In this document: positions 24,514 through 36,539 of the stretch, one piece after another
Layout: the number at the start of each line of letters is the position of its first letter
Position numbering within the stretch: the first letter of the stretch is position 1
Origin: Himantopus leucocephalus
Taxonomy: Eukaryota > Chordata > Aves > Charadriiformes > Recurvirostridae
Reading direction: 5' to 3'
Length of the DNA: 64,000 nt
NCBI GenBank assembly: GCA_003993805.1
Contig: RSEF01000004.1
Coordinates: forward strand, 11,334,878-11,398,877
Notes under the pieces: model-generated
Seen by the model: the letters and a program-made list of their open reading frames with translations, nothing else
Database searches by the model: none
Told to the model about the DNA's origin: nothing
Translations under genes and position numbers: made by a program

Positions 24514-24530
24514 GGGGGGGAGGGGGGGAG
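24514..24530 (+). other. G-run with G-quadruplex potential
   Basis: Two G7 tracts separated by a single A, then AG. Splitting each G7 into GGG-G-GGG gives four G3 runs with one-base loops, the arrangement favouring a very stable intramolecular quadruplex. It stands alone in AT-rich surroundings. Homopolymer length in draft assemblies is error-prone. Confidence 0.6.
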
Positions 24531-26199
24531 GAATCACAAGAAGCCAATCCTGCTCCTAACTTTTTAAAATCTCTAGATGTTTACTGAAAAGGTGAACTAT
24601 TATTGATTTGTAGGTATACCGAATTATATTGTTCAATATGTCATCCAAAGCCACAATATTAGAAAGCTGGTTGCTTTTACAGATAAAGTCAGCTTGGAAT
24701 CTGATTAAAAAAACTGCAGAAAATGTGAACTTAGTTCTGATACTTCAGATCTCAGCAACTACAAACCCAAAGATTGATTTGCAAAATCCAGATTGCTATC
24801 TCGGCATTGACTACAGCTGTAAATTAGGGGGGGTTTAATACTAGCTAGCAAATGTAGTTGCTATTTCTCACAGCTGCCATACTGATCACTATTTGTTGAA
24901 TTTTTGTAGAGGGAAGAGGAAAACTACTTGTTTTTTCTTGTACCATGACAGACTTCGGAAAAAAAAAAATTCTCTTGCTGTTTTCCGAGCGCTGCCTGTT
25001 GAATTCTCTAGGAGGCATATTTTCCTTTTCTTACCCACGGGTGAGGTTTTGGGGTTTTTTATTACTTATTTAAATTTGCAATGTTATTACCAGTTGAACT
25101 TCTGAGTACTTTTACAACTAAGATAAGCACCTACATATCTTCCTCCAAGTTTTACTCCTTGTTAGCAATTTCCCCAAAGTAAATAACTTAACAGGTTCCA
25201 GAAGAAAATGAAATAAAAGGAAAAAAGTTCAGAACACTATATAAATTCAGGTAGACTTTTCTAGCTAGTCAATCAACCTCCAGTCCCTTTGCAGGTGATC
25301 TAGTGCACCCAGCAAAGCTTGAGAGAGGACAACTCAGCTACAGACAAATACTGCTGCCCGACAAAGCCCATGACTATGTTAAACCATGACATGATTTAAC
25401 TAATTGATTCCATAATAAGGTATCCGTGGTTAGCTTGAAGGTTAGAGAAACCTGACTTATGCAAACAGCCACCTGAGCAATATTGGGCTCTTCCAGGACT
25501 TTCTTGACAAAGTCCCACTGTCATACATCTGGAACTCAGTTCTCTCTAGGAGGAGGAGTATTTTGGGTTGAATTAAGCTTTCTTGCTGGTGGTGAACACC
25601 TCTGTGGGGCACATGGGAAAATACCTAAATTTAACACCCTCTCAGCTTCCTTAAATTGAACAGAGGTGTTACAACAGAGACATGAGTTCCACATAGCAAG
25701 TAGGAGACAATATTTCCTCTAGGTCTTCTGCTCACCCTCTGCCCATGTAGACTAAAAATCAAAAGCAGAGATAAGTCTTTTTTTTTAAAAAAATCAGAAT
25801 TTGGATAGAGCATGACAATGAAGTACAGAAGAAGTGATGTGACCCTCATCCCCTAGAACCACTATCGCAAACTGCAAGCAGTCAATCACCCAGCCATTTA
25901 TATTTTATTCTATTTTAGTCTGGCCTGTCATGTATTTTTGTACTCTAACATCTGATTTCCCAGCATATGACATCAGCAAGAAGTGGAATAGATAAGTATC
26001 TTCCACCAAAACATAGTTCAGTGACCTAAATTACATATTCAGCAATGGGAACATTGAGAGTCCTAAATCTCACAACCATCTTTCTGGGATCAAAGGCTGC
26101 TTCTGCTACGGCAGCACTTTTGGGATGAGGAGAGATTTCTTCCCGAACTCAGACTCTCCTCCGCTTCCCAAGATCAGCCGTAGCAGCGTAATAGAAAAG
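24531..26199. other. Non-coding sequence, no gene seen
   Basis: AT-leaning sequence with short A-runs (near 24960 and 25790). Open frames do not exceed about 72 codons and have no recognisable content. No interspersed repeat recognised. Confidence 0.55.
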
Positions 26200-26540
26200 G
26201 CAGTGCAGAAACAAATAAATTACACAGAAGCCATTAATTAATGTAAGTTACAAGCCAACTTCAGATGTTTTCATATGCAAGAGTAACACAAACATCAGGG
26301 CACTCTGTTCCTTCTCTGGGTTGCTGCTTTTAGAACTGTAATTAAATCATAAAATATACTTTTGTATATGTATTAATGTATAAATTAATTCCTGATTTGT
26401 CTGCGCCTATACTGCTTCGCTTCAAAATGTGCAGCATATTATTACAGTTAATCACTTCATTATTAGCTAGGGCTGGGGTTTTCTCCTTTCAAGTCTGAAG
26501 AGGTAATGCATTAAAAGTAACATTTTCAATGGAAGTGAAA
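26200..26540. promoter_or_regulatory. AT-rich block, candidate conserved non-coding element
   Basis: Short AT-rich complex stretch with ATTAATTAATG near 26234-26244 and further TAAT cores to 26460, without a repeat or open frame. Inference only. Confidence 0.22.
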
Positions 26541-28800
26541 GACTTAAGCTCCCGGCCTCCGTTGACATCTCTTTGTTATTAAGCTATTGAATTTATCCAA
26601 CAGGATTTACTTTAAACAGCTTGGACACGATTCTTAGGCACTTTTGCAACAACCCAGTGATCAGGGAGGTTTGGACGCATTTCAGGCTGTCACCAACTGA
26701 GTCACCGGGTTTCTCACTGCTGCGCCACACCAGCGGTATAGAAGCAGCTCCACAGGTATGTTGCTCTGGTGGGGGGGTTGGTGGATGCCTCAGGATAGAA
26801 GGCTCCAGGCTGACCAAGCGGCTCTTTTCAAGCCCAGGTCCATAGTCTCTTTGGGCCACCGGGTCAGTAAAACAGACCAAGGCACCTTTGTCTCTCCCAA
26901 CCGTAGGTTACAGATTGTATTAAAATACTAGACACAGCATGTACTTTTTTTTTTTGCATAGGCATGACACATACAGCCTCAGACCTGTTTCACCCCACCT
27001 CGGACAGCCTCCCTGTCCTTTGCTTGACCAAACATCTCACGTGTAAAGTCACTCCATGACTGGTATAAGCAGAGGCAGAAGGCAGTAGAAAAGCAGAGTC
27101 AACACTGCTAAACACCGGGAGATTGACCACCTACCAACCAATGCTCCACCCGCACGCTCAGGGCAGAAACCTCGACAAGGAAGCTAGACAGAGCGCAATT
27201 TAGGTTTTATTTTTATCTTCTTGAAGATTTGTTTTTAAGACCCTTCTGTTTCCTTGCATGTTTCATTTTGGTTTTATCTTGCAGGGAAATGTTTGTTCAA
27301 TTAGGAAGTCTCCCATACTTCTGCTCAGCCCTGAAACCCAAATACTCTCCCCCCTTCTTCCCCCAAATCTGCAGTAATTAATTACATAGTTAAAACACAA
27401 CTGCCATTCCTTTGCTGGAAACAATCGGCAATTTCTACTACCCAGTGCTACTCGTATGCATTACTTCAGTGCCAAAAGCTCAAACCTATTCTTGGCTGGG
27501 AATCGGCTTGCCGGGGGAAGCGCGGGTCCCTGCAGCATACCGTGCCTCCCTGCCAAAGTAATTGGGGCCAGGCAGGGAGTACCCAGGCACGCAGGAGCCT
27601 GGGTCTACACATGCCACTGGAAACAGAAAATAAAATGTTGCAGCCATTAGTGAGTTGTCATTAATTGTTCTCCTGGTGAATGAATGAATGGATAACTTTG
27701 AGGGAAGAATTCCCATCTTCTCCCAGTAATAATTATTTCTGCCTGCCTGACAAGACATCTCAAAGCGGGAAATTCACACAGAAGGAAACAAATCTGTTTT
27801 ATTTTGAGTCTTGTTTAGGCTTCTATGGCACTTGGAGTACGTGCCATGGAAGTGGGTTAAATCAGAACTGCCAGCAGTTTTATTCCCTGGCAATTCTTTC
27901 TAGCGCACAGACCTCCTAGCACATGATAAACACTTGGATAAAGCCTTTTCCCCATAACAAGAAAAACATTCACAGCACTGACAGCCCTCAGACCACTACA
28001 AACACTCCCTGTCCAATCTAACACACTCTTAAACTGAACAAGGGATCATATAGCAACATTTAAAAAAAATCCCGTACATAGCAGTTTAACCCTAACAATT
28101 TTAATAACCAACCAAAATTCCCCACACACCCCCCCATCTTATATGGAGGGTATTTGTAACCCTCAACTTAGAGGCAAGATACAGACCTTTTTTGGGGTTG
28201 GGAGAACACTTCTTCCAAGAATTTGGCACTATTTAATTGTAGTTTATTAAACAGGAAAGTTCAGACTTCTGGTAACTTCCTTGGAAGATGCTAATTAGCA
28301 GAACAATACCCGTGGCCCCAGCTGACCTTGCACGCTGGTTATCCGTGGGCTGTCTCTATTAGCAGAGCAAAAGAGATCTACACATAACACCCTAGCTGGC
28401 TTTTTCCTCCAACAAACAGAAAACAATTCCTAATAAATACCAGTAAAGCCCCATGAAATGTTGGGGAAAGACCCTCTCCTCTCCCAAATATTTCACCCTA
28501 AAAAAAAAAAATCAAATAGCAGGTGGAACTTTACAGCTCAAAAGTGCCAAGTCTCACCTGTGACTATCCGCTTTCATAAAACCTGGGCTGGGGCAACCAG
28601 AAAGATGTAATTATTATTGCTGGGCTGCTGTAAGCTGGTATTTCAGTGAGCTGCTGGCCAGGCTGCGAGCAACAAAGGGCATCTAGCATATGTCTGAAGG
28701 ACGCGTGTTTACAGCTATATTGCATATTGATCTATGCATACTCCACTGACAATAAAACCCATAATACATAGTTGAAAATTCCAACTCATACATCCTTTCT
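26541..28800. other. Non-coding sequence, no gene seen
   Basis: Overlapping 74-95-codon frames lie on both strands at 26593-26880 and 27456-27919, with no recognisable content. A G7 run near 26770 and a C7 run near 28127 occur. T/A runs are at about 26947 and 28502. Nothing identified as gene, RNA or mobile element. Confidence 0.55.
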
Positions 28801-28884
28801 GTGAAGGCTCAAGGACAGCGGGAGGCCAGATTGCCTCTGTATACAGGAAATTTCTTCACGTGCATCTTGAAGAGTAAAGCAGGG

Positions 28885-29149
28885 TGCAATACGCAATCTA
28901 CCCNCGCAATACACGATCTACCCAGAGGAGAGGAAAGCAAAGAACAGTTCTGCAGGTTGCTAAAAGCTGTAATAGGACCTGTTGTGCATTGTGCTATGTA
29001 GCCCCAAAATTTAGAGTAGATGTGCANTGCAATACGCAATCTACCCAGAGGAGAGGAAAGCAAAGAACAATTCTGCAGGTTGCTAAAAGCTGTAATAGGA
29101 CCTGCTGTGCATTGTGCTATGTAGCCCCAAAATTTAGAGTAGATGTGCA
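28885..29149. repeat. 122-bp sequence in two full and one partial copy, separated by single Ns at 28904 and 29027
   Basis: Bases 28905-29026 and 29028-29149 align without gaps (offset 123) with five transitions. A third, truncated copy (28885-28903) lies before the first N and matches the last copy, not the middle one, at the two variant sites it covers. The order haplotype A / N / haplotype B / N / haplotype A is best explained by an alternate-allele contig wedged between two contigs of the other allele. Confidence 0.9.
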
Positions 29150-29720
29150 AATATAAATATTTTTAAATAAAACATTTTCAGAATAAGTGATTAAAGAACT
29201 ACTTAAAGAAAAATAATTTTTTTAAAAAATAAGAAGCTCTTATAAGAAACTACTAAAAGAAAGAAATATCAAGTGTTTTGACTTGCAAGTTTATGAAGAG
29301 ACCACCGCAGCTGTGTACTGATGTGCAGGAAGCCTAAAGGAAATCAGGGAGTCTTCTATACCAGTTATGCCACTATAGTTCAGAAGTTACTGTATAACTG
29401 ACTCTTTCTAGCTGTCATTTCTTTGCCCTGTGAATCAGTACTAATAAATGACAAGAACAGGATTGACCAACTTCCATCTCTTATCAAAGGGTAATGGATG
29501 TGGTGCCTCAGGTGTCACTTTGATGCTATTTTTCATCAAAAATAGTAAATTATGTAAAATCCTGTAAACGTGCTTCTTACTGCAGGGGGTTTTATGCCTA
29601 AAAAGGTTGACGATCCTGAAGTCTTGAGAGCTCTTGCAAGTAAATTAAGACATTTGTCTCCATACTGACAAACTCCAATCATATTTTACATACTTTTCCT
29701 GTAAAAGGAAGAAAAAAAAA
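29150..29720. other. AT-rich non-coding sequence, no gene seen
   Basis: AT-rich, partly low-complexity (29155-29275) sequence running into an A9 run at the edge of the assembly gap. Nothing recognised. Confidence 0.55.
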
Positions 29721-29820
29721 NNNNNNNNNNNNNNNNNNNNNNNNNNNNNNNNNNNNNNNNNNNNNNNNNNNNNNNNNNNNNNNNNNNNNNNNNNNNNNNN
29801 NNNNNNNNNNNNNNNNNNNN
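29721..29820. other. 100-N assembly gap
   Basis: Exactly 100 undetermined bases between two A-runs and just outside the 3' end of a CR1 element. The true gap length is unknown. Confidence 0.98.
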
Positions 29821-29852
29821 AAAGGCAGTTGCAAAGGGGCTCTGTTAACTAA

Positions 29853-30280
29853 TCGTGGAATAATTTCATTTGGAAGGGGTTTCTGAAGGCTCTCTGGTTG
29901 GACCCCTTGTTGAAAACAGGGCCAACTTCCCTTTAAACTTTGATTATTTACTTCTTCACTGCAAGGACATACTGGTGACCCATGTTCAGCTTTTCCACCA
30001 AGACCCCCAGGTCTTTGCCTGCAAAGCTGCTCCTCAGCCAGTCTCCAACCTGTACAGTTGCATGGAGTCACTCTAAACCAGGTACAGGGCTTTACCTTGT
30101 CTCTGATGGCCTTCATGAGGCTTGTCAGATCAGTTCTCCAGCCTGCCAGGACTATGNTGAGGCTTGTCAGATCAGTTCTCCAGCCTGCCAGGACTATGCT
30201 GGAGGCCAGTCCTGTCCTCTGACTTATTGATGACTTCCCCCGGTTTGGTGTCATTCCCACATCCATCTCATGTCTACAGA
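29853..30280 (-). mobile_element. CR1 LINE, 3' part, antisense, internally deleted
   Basis: Read on the plus strand, the sequence follows the reverse complement of avian CR1. At 29853-29940 is the 3'-end region (tggaagg... tggacccc... cagggccaactt). Then come the segments around accaagacccccaggtcttt (near 29996-30015), ctcctcagccagtct and cctgtacag. The stretch around cagttctccagcctgcc and the ggtttggtgtcat word lie near 30131-30252. A piece of the element is missing around 29935-29970. It is an old 5'-truncated copy without coding capacity. The 41-bp repeat at the N inside it is an assembly matter. Confidence 0.88.
30116..30198. repeat. 41-bp perfect repeat either side of a single N at 30157
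   Basis: Bases 30116-30156 and 30158-30198 are identical and lie inside the CR1 element. CR1 consensus contains this segment once, so the doubling is best read as unmerged overlapping contig ends. Confidence 0.9.
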
Positions 30281-31369
30281 CCCATAGATCTTTTAGGTAC
30301 TGCGCCAGGGCTGGAAGACGGGCTAAACTCACACAAACAGGAAAAGCTTTTCCTGACTTATCTGCCCCAACCTCTGACTGCAGTGGCCAAGGTTAGCGAC
30401 TAATCCCTCCTATGTCCACTGAGTTTCATCCTAAAGAAGTGTAAGTATCTTGCCTACAGTTTTGAGTGGAAGGCTACCACTTGCCATTTGCTCTTTTGTC
30501 ACTGTCCTATAGTTCAGGCTTAGATATTGTTCTGCATCACCCTCAGCCTAAGCTGCGCCTCTCCTCACCATGCACTAAACTAGGAAGACCTTATTATTCT
30601 AATTCTCATACATATAATAAAAAACCTTAGATGAGCAAACCAACTGGACTTCCACGTGCAGAGGCTGGCATTGAGGCACGGAGAGGGGAAGCACATCCTC
30701 TCCCATCAGCCACACACCTGGGGAGCCAAAGCATCAAGGAAAACGAGCTTTTCTTTTCCTGGTGCTTTATTTGATGCTTTTTCAGACCAGCCGCAATGCC
30801 TCCCTCACTGAATGCGAGGTCACTTTAGCACTGTTTCTGTAAAAAAAAAAGCTGGAAACTAAAATTGGTGTTAAAAGTCCTAACTCATCACCCGTCATGC
30901 CTACAGTCTTTTGTTGTTGTCACAGTTGTGAGGATGATGGGGTTTGGGATTTCAAAACTGCAGCTATATTTGTTTGATCCAAGTGATTTTCTTCTCCTGT
31001 GACGATTTCATATCAGAAAGCTTAAGACAACATTCCAGATTATTTCCCCCTTTTGTATGTGTCTATTATACTTGCACACACATATACATAAAATAGAAAA
31101 TATTCCACAATAAATTTTCCTTCCTGAAGAGATTTCCACCAGCCTTGCAAAGTAACAGCATTTGTAGTATGTATGTCACTCAAACATTTCCTTTAACTGC
31201 AAAGTTTTGGCAAAATCTGTTCTGAAACTCTACAATGTGTACTTCATATAACCCTGAATTACAGGTTAGGCTACATTTCAAGTATGAAATATTAAGTGAG
31301 CTCATAATAGTTAAATCACTCCATTGTCATTCCAACACTAACTCAGGTTGGCAGAGCTCATGCTCAATG
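30281..31369. other. Non-coding sequence, no gene seen
   Basis: Ordinary sequence after the CR1 element. Some of the first 150 bp may still be decayed CR1, but I cannot align it by eye. An A10 run lies near 30841. No gene. Confidence 0.5.
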
Positions 31370-31560
31370 ATGTCACCGTTTATACCTTGCTGCCGTTGCG
31401 AGCAGAGCCCGGATCGCATAAATTAGCTTTGATCGATGAAAAGTATTACCATTTTTTATTTTTACCTTGGAGCGCGCTTTGAATTATCAGTTGCTTTTTA
31501 GTGTTTTAAAAATGCATACGGGTGAGTTAAGTGGCAGGTTAAAATATACTGCAGTGACAA
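31370..31560. promoter_or_regulatory. Short candidate conserved non-coding element
   Basis: A TCF/LEF-type CTTTGAT (31427-31433) overlaps an ATCGAT word (31432-31437). Nearby AATTAG and AATTATCAG words and a CpG-containing gcgcgc core (near 31473) stand out from neutral AT-rich DNA. No repeat or open frame occupies it. Regulatory role inferred. Confidence 0.3.
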
Positions 31561-34259
31561 ACTGCAGAAGCACGGTCAGTGTGCTGGAAGCCGAAGGGAC
31601 TGGAGACAAGAACCACCCCTCGCGATCAGCTGCACTTTGACAATGTCCGAGAAGTGCCATCCAATTTGCAGGTTGGGAAGACTATCAAAGCCCAGCCCTG
31701 AAGTGGCAAGGACAGCTGTAGGATGGATTTCACCATCCTTCCACACATTAAACACCATCCCACTTTGCATCAACTCCCACTGAAATAAATAACTCAAGAA
31801 CTACACAACATAAATAACAGCAGAATGGTTAGAAAAAAAAATCATCTCTCCATCTTCTAAAAATAGCTTCCTTTTGGCTACGTTGTTCCTTTATGACTTT
31901 CCTTGAGAAAGCAGTGATGAGCAGAATACTGATCGGGAATCGCTAGCAGAGGCTGCCTCAGGAGCATCATTAAGAGGCACATTTCTCCCACAGCCTCCTG
32001 TTTCTCTGATGGAGGAGAGGGTATTTTCCACCTCCTTTTTCTCAAGGTTGGAGCGTGGACTGCCTGCTCCCTGCTTCTCTTCATCCATGCAGTGCTCAAA
32101 GCTTTCTCTACCCAAGACATGCCTCTGCTCACACGGAAAGACCTGCTCAGCGCCTCTCCGGCTGGGAGGCTGGCCGAGCTCCTGAGCCTCCCTGGGAAAT
32201 TCAGCACATCCCCAGCACTTGCTCTGGACTTGCAGGGAACGGCCAATAGGTCCTGCAGACACCGATGGGAGGGAAGCTGCCTCTAAATGGTCTTCAATGG
32301 TCCTTCACTGGCTCATCCCTTAACTTCATGCCGTTAATTCTGACATTTACAAATGCAGTGGTTACATCCTGACCAGGGTTAAACTGAGCAACAGCCACCC
32401 TCACTCCGCTCCTTTTCCACACCAAAGCCTCACAGATGAAGCAAAGCTCTCCTCACATCAGCACATTTCAAGTCAGACATGTCCACACTGAGTTCACGCA
32501 AATAAGCTCTACTCCACTGCTTTGAAAGCTTTCCATGGTTTGCCCCCAAAGCAGAAGAGACCTTAAAGTCAGTTTACATGTTGTAAAACAGAAAAATGGA
32601 AACTGATTTCAAAGGCATTTGGAGGGGGATGTCACCATCCTCTCCTCCCACGGGCTGAAGCCACCGAGACTTGCACTGCTGTTGCGTTCTCGGACTTCAC
32701 CCAGAGGCTGCGAGGAGACGGGAGGTTTGCTTTTCCATACAGCATCCTGACCTCCTCTGGTGGAAGAGCTCGAGCAACAAAAACACCTTCTTATCCCACA
32801 TTGCAGTGTTTTCCAAATTCCCTGAAACGTACTGAAATGGAGGAAAAACCTCTGCACTGGTGGTGCTTGAGCTATATAGGCTGTTAGGGAAGGGAGTGCC
32901 AGGAGTCAAATGCTGCGCTCAGCACACGCTTATAGCCAAATAAATGGACAAAAGGTCAAATCAAAGACTATCCACATTCGAGGTTTATTTCAGGACCCCT
33001 TCTTCTATCACTACTGGGGAGCCACAGCCCTTTCAGAAACAAGCTGTTCCTGCTATTGCTGGCTTTGGACAAAAAGCATACTGCTGCTAACCTCTTACAT
33101 AAAGTGAGCAGACAAACAGCTGAATTGCTGACCCCTAATGGCCTTTTCCCTAGGATTTTTGGGTTTGCACAAAGAAGCCAACATTTTACATGCAGCCCTC
33201 GATGGAGTTCAGAATTGTGCAGAAACACTGTTTGGAGTGCACAGTCTTAACCCAATTGTTTGTGTACAATGTTCCTCCTCTCTGATGCCAAACACTGTAG
33301 GTCTCCGGGTTATTTCGTTGTGTTTTTTTAAGCTGCTTGGCCATACACAACTTTGAAACCCCGTATATACCTCCACTGCCATTAACATTGCCATGTCAGT
33401 ACAACCCTGCAGTCAGGAGCATTCCTCTTTTTTCAGCTGAGCGCTCAGAGCTCAGTAGGCATAAGCTCCAAAATTGTAAAACACCTCTTGGCTACAAATG
33501 CCCAAGTTTTCCGTGACTGAACACAAGGAGCAGGCAGCAATACACATCAGGTTTCTTTTATGAGTGGGAGATATTTAGCGAGAGCAGTTGACTCAGCTTC
33601 AGTTTTGAATACACAATTCCCTTTATCCTTACTGGCAAATTGATTAACAGATTTTTATAGACTCCTGTTGATTGGCAACAGATACAAAACACTGCTAAGG
33701 AAGTACCATCTCCCTTTGAATGGAAACCCACGGGCAAACCTGAGGCACAAGGTGCCAGCTCGCGGTAAAGCAGCACCTTCCCATTAAGCCGCAGGCTACG
33801 CTGCCTTACCCTGCCCAGCAAAGCCTGGTGCCTCCAGCAGCCTGCCCCCATTAGAGCCATTAAAACTACTCAGACACGATGGTAAAAGCATGCACCGCAG
33901 CAGAGTATTTCGAGGACCACACACTACCTGTTACCAACGCAATGGATGATTTCAAGCATCCCCAAGTAATCAAGCCTCACACCTCGGAGGATGAGAAAGT
34001 GCAAGAGATCCAACAGCCCAACTGATATATTTACACAAGCTAAGGATGAAAGCACAGAACACCACAATACTCGAATTCAACAATAACAAAACAGCATTCA
34101 AGCATAGCAGCCAGCACAATATCACCATTGTACGTTTGGTTTCCAATTATTCCAGCTTGGAGCTACTAAACCCTACAGTATATACTGTTCTGTACTCTTC
34201 AGCTATACCAAATCCTACCTTCACATTTTTGTTTTAATTCAAAGACATACTAATTGTTG
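31561..34259. other. Non-coding sequence, no gene seen
   Basis: Moderate G+C, with overlapping 60-123-codon frames on both strands at 31878-32286 and 32609-33394. None has a recognisable domain, and phases conflict. No splice-bounded exon, RNA gene or repeat family was recognised. Confidence 0.55.
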
Positions 34260-34640
34260 TGAACACACAAAGCATTACCTGGAATAACACTTCAAATGCA
34301 AATTAAGGGCTCTGTAAAATTATTGTAACGCGAGAGTACCATGGTTTATTAACAGCAGATTTGCAAGGTTAATTTTCAATTATGTATTTCTTATTAGTTT
34401 CCTAGCTGTCTTGCTATTATTAAATTTAAAGAGGAAGATACTTTCAATGTGTCCAGCTTCGGTGGCATTATTACTGATAATTATTCCTATTTTCCAATTT
34501 GTGTTACTCTCGTGTCTTGCAAAATTTGTAATTAATGAGCAAATAATTATAGCAGCACTTACTAGAGCTGCTTTAGTTAAAGCTGCGTCAGCTTCTGCAT
34601 TAGGATCCCCATTTTTCAAGGGTTTATAACTCAAGCATAA
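34260..34640. promoter_or_regulatory. AT-rich block, candidate conserved non-coding element
   Basis: AT-rich complex DNA with TAATTAAT at 34529-34536 and further ATTA cores at 34465-34580. Despite the AT content, frames are open on both strands across about 220 bp (34411-34629 plus, 34380-34634 minus), which is unusual. The translations are hydrophobic or Ala-rich and unlike known proteins. I prefer a constrained non-coding element over a gene. Confidence 0.35.
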
Positions 34641-36539
34641 AAATTCACTCTGGGCAGAGCCTTATCATAAGAACTGTCTGCTGAGCATGATTTTTTGTTT
34701 TTAAATGTTTCTAAGCAGCATTATTTGGTCCCTTTTTTAAGTTGTAGACATTTTTAAAAAATCTTATACCTCCAAGGACATTTAAGTTTACAGCTCTCCA
34801 TTTTTCTATGCTCCAACATTTGTGAAATAAAGGCATTTTATTTTAAGGTGAAGGCATTCATCTTTAAAAATACAAAATAAGATGCTTCCGCATCTCCAAG
34901 GACCAGAACCAGGTTTTTAATGCCTGGTGGTCATTAGCCTTACAAAATAGACACAGAGGAGACCTTGCCATTCAGGGATGTTTATGCCGACCCCAACCAG
35001 TTAAGCATTCATGCACATACTCAATTAAGGCACATGAGTGGTGCTTAGGAGTCAACAGGCCTGTCCACGCTCCCCGAGATGCACGTGCATTCACTGCCCT
35101 GATTCAGCGAGACAAAGCATTTCTTTTGATGCAAGTTTTAGGCTGTCCCTATTCACTACAAACTGCTGTCCACACGCTTCGGAAAACTGAGCATCACAGG
35201 GTCCGCTTCTTCAGGATGCTGAGGATCCAGTGGCGCTTACGGCCACAGGGCTTACAAGTCTCAGCACCTTTTTGACCAGGTGCTCAGCATCACGCAGTGT
35301 CCTGTCTGATGCCAGTATCTTGTGACAGCACCACAAAACCGTTATTCTCACTTGCCTGGAAGAGGAAACCCAGAAGGGGAGAAGCAGCAGATTCCAAAGT
35401 ACAAGGTTTGCTGTACACCCCAAACGCTTTGCCACAAAATAAAGTTGGATAGTGACAGCTCTAGAGCAAAGAGATTCTGCAAAATTTAGGCATTACAGGA
35501 GAGCTCATCACAGCTGCTTCCGCTAAAGAGCCTTCGTGTTCAGCCATCCAGACAACACCGAATGCACCCCTTCATCACTGCCCACTCTTCCGTACACCCC
35601 CTCCTGCAAAGAGCCTTGGAGCAGTCACCTACCTCCTGGAAAGCCACTCTTGGAGCTGTTCGACCTCAACACTGAATTTAATTAAAGCAAGACCACTGTA
35701 ATTCAGCAAACAGGGAATAGCAGCAAGACAGCAGCGCTGTGCATATCAGCTTTAGCTCACTTTCTGTAAACTCTAAAGAGCAGGGTGCATTAAGGCACTT
35801 CCAGCAGCAAACAAATAGCAAAAATGCACACCAAAAAAACAAGTATTGCTGGGACACATAGTCAGAGATGAGACGAAAACAGAGAACAATAAGACCTACC
35901 TGCACCAGTCACAGCAAGCCATGGAAAGCAAGGTTTGTCCGCTTGAAAACACAAGCAACTTATCTCTTCAGCCTCCTCACCAGGAAAGGGGCAAGTGTGC
36001 TCAGTGCACCTTTTATTTACTGTCCTTTAACTGCCATCAGCTGAGGCCGTTCACACCCTCGTTTGGTATAATTATCTCCTCATGTTTGAGTTAATTTCTA
36101 ATGAGGGGGACCCATTTCTTAATATCCTAGCTGATCCAGAGCCGTGACACTGCAGCATGTACCACAATGACTAAGGAAGGGCAAATGTGCCTTCTCACTG
36201 GTGCCATCCCTATGACCAAGCCGTATTTTCTAAGCCCATACTATCATTAGCAAACCCACAAATAACTTGAAAACCTCTCCAAATTACGGGAATGCTGATA
36301 TCCTTATTTCTGCAAAGCACATATGCAGAGCCATACTACGTAGAGCCAACTACAGCTGATGTTTTTAATCTATAATAAACCCTTGCCATATAAACCAACT
36401 GTTCCTCCTCATTTTAGGTGCCTGTCTATCTTTCAGGTAAATATTTTCTCTTGCTGACCTAGTGTCATGAGCTTCCCCCGTTAAGATTAGTTTGCTAAAT
36501 CTAGTCAGAGGAATCTATATGTGCTGATATTCCCTAGTT
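34641..36539. other. Non-coding sequence, no gene seen
   Basis: AT-rich to 34900, then mixed. A 74-codon minus-strand frame at 35211-35435 was checked as a possible processed pseudogene, but I could not match it to a family. Frames of 75-82 codons near 35678-36094 are likewise unrecognised. Confidence 0.5.

Noticed and set aside
28088..28100. ttaaccctaac, telomere-like repeat
   Set aside because: Fewer than two units; chance match.
28801..29156. 66-113-codon frames with a duplicated Cys-containing segment
   Set aside because: Produced by the repeated copies at the single-N joins.
29679..30332. 217-codon minus-strand frame
   Set aside because: It crosses a 100-N gap and a single-N join, and its real sequence is a decayed CR1 element.
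35211..35435. 74-codon minus-strand frame as a processed pseudogene
   Set aside because: Hydrophobic start and charged end looked protein-like, but I could not match any family and saw no poly-A tail or flanking duplication.
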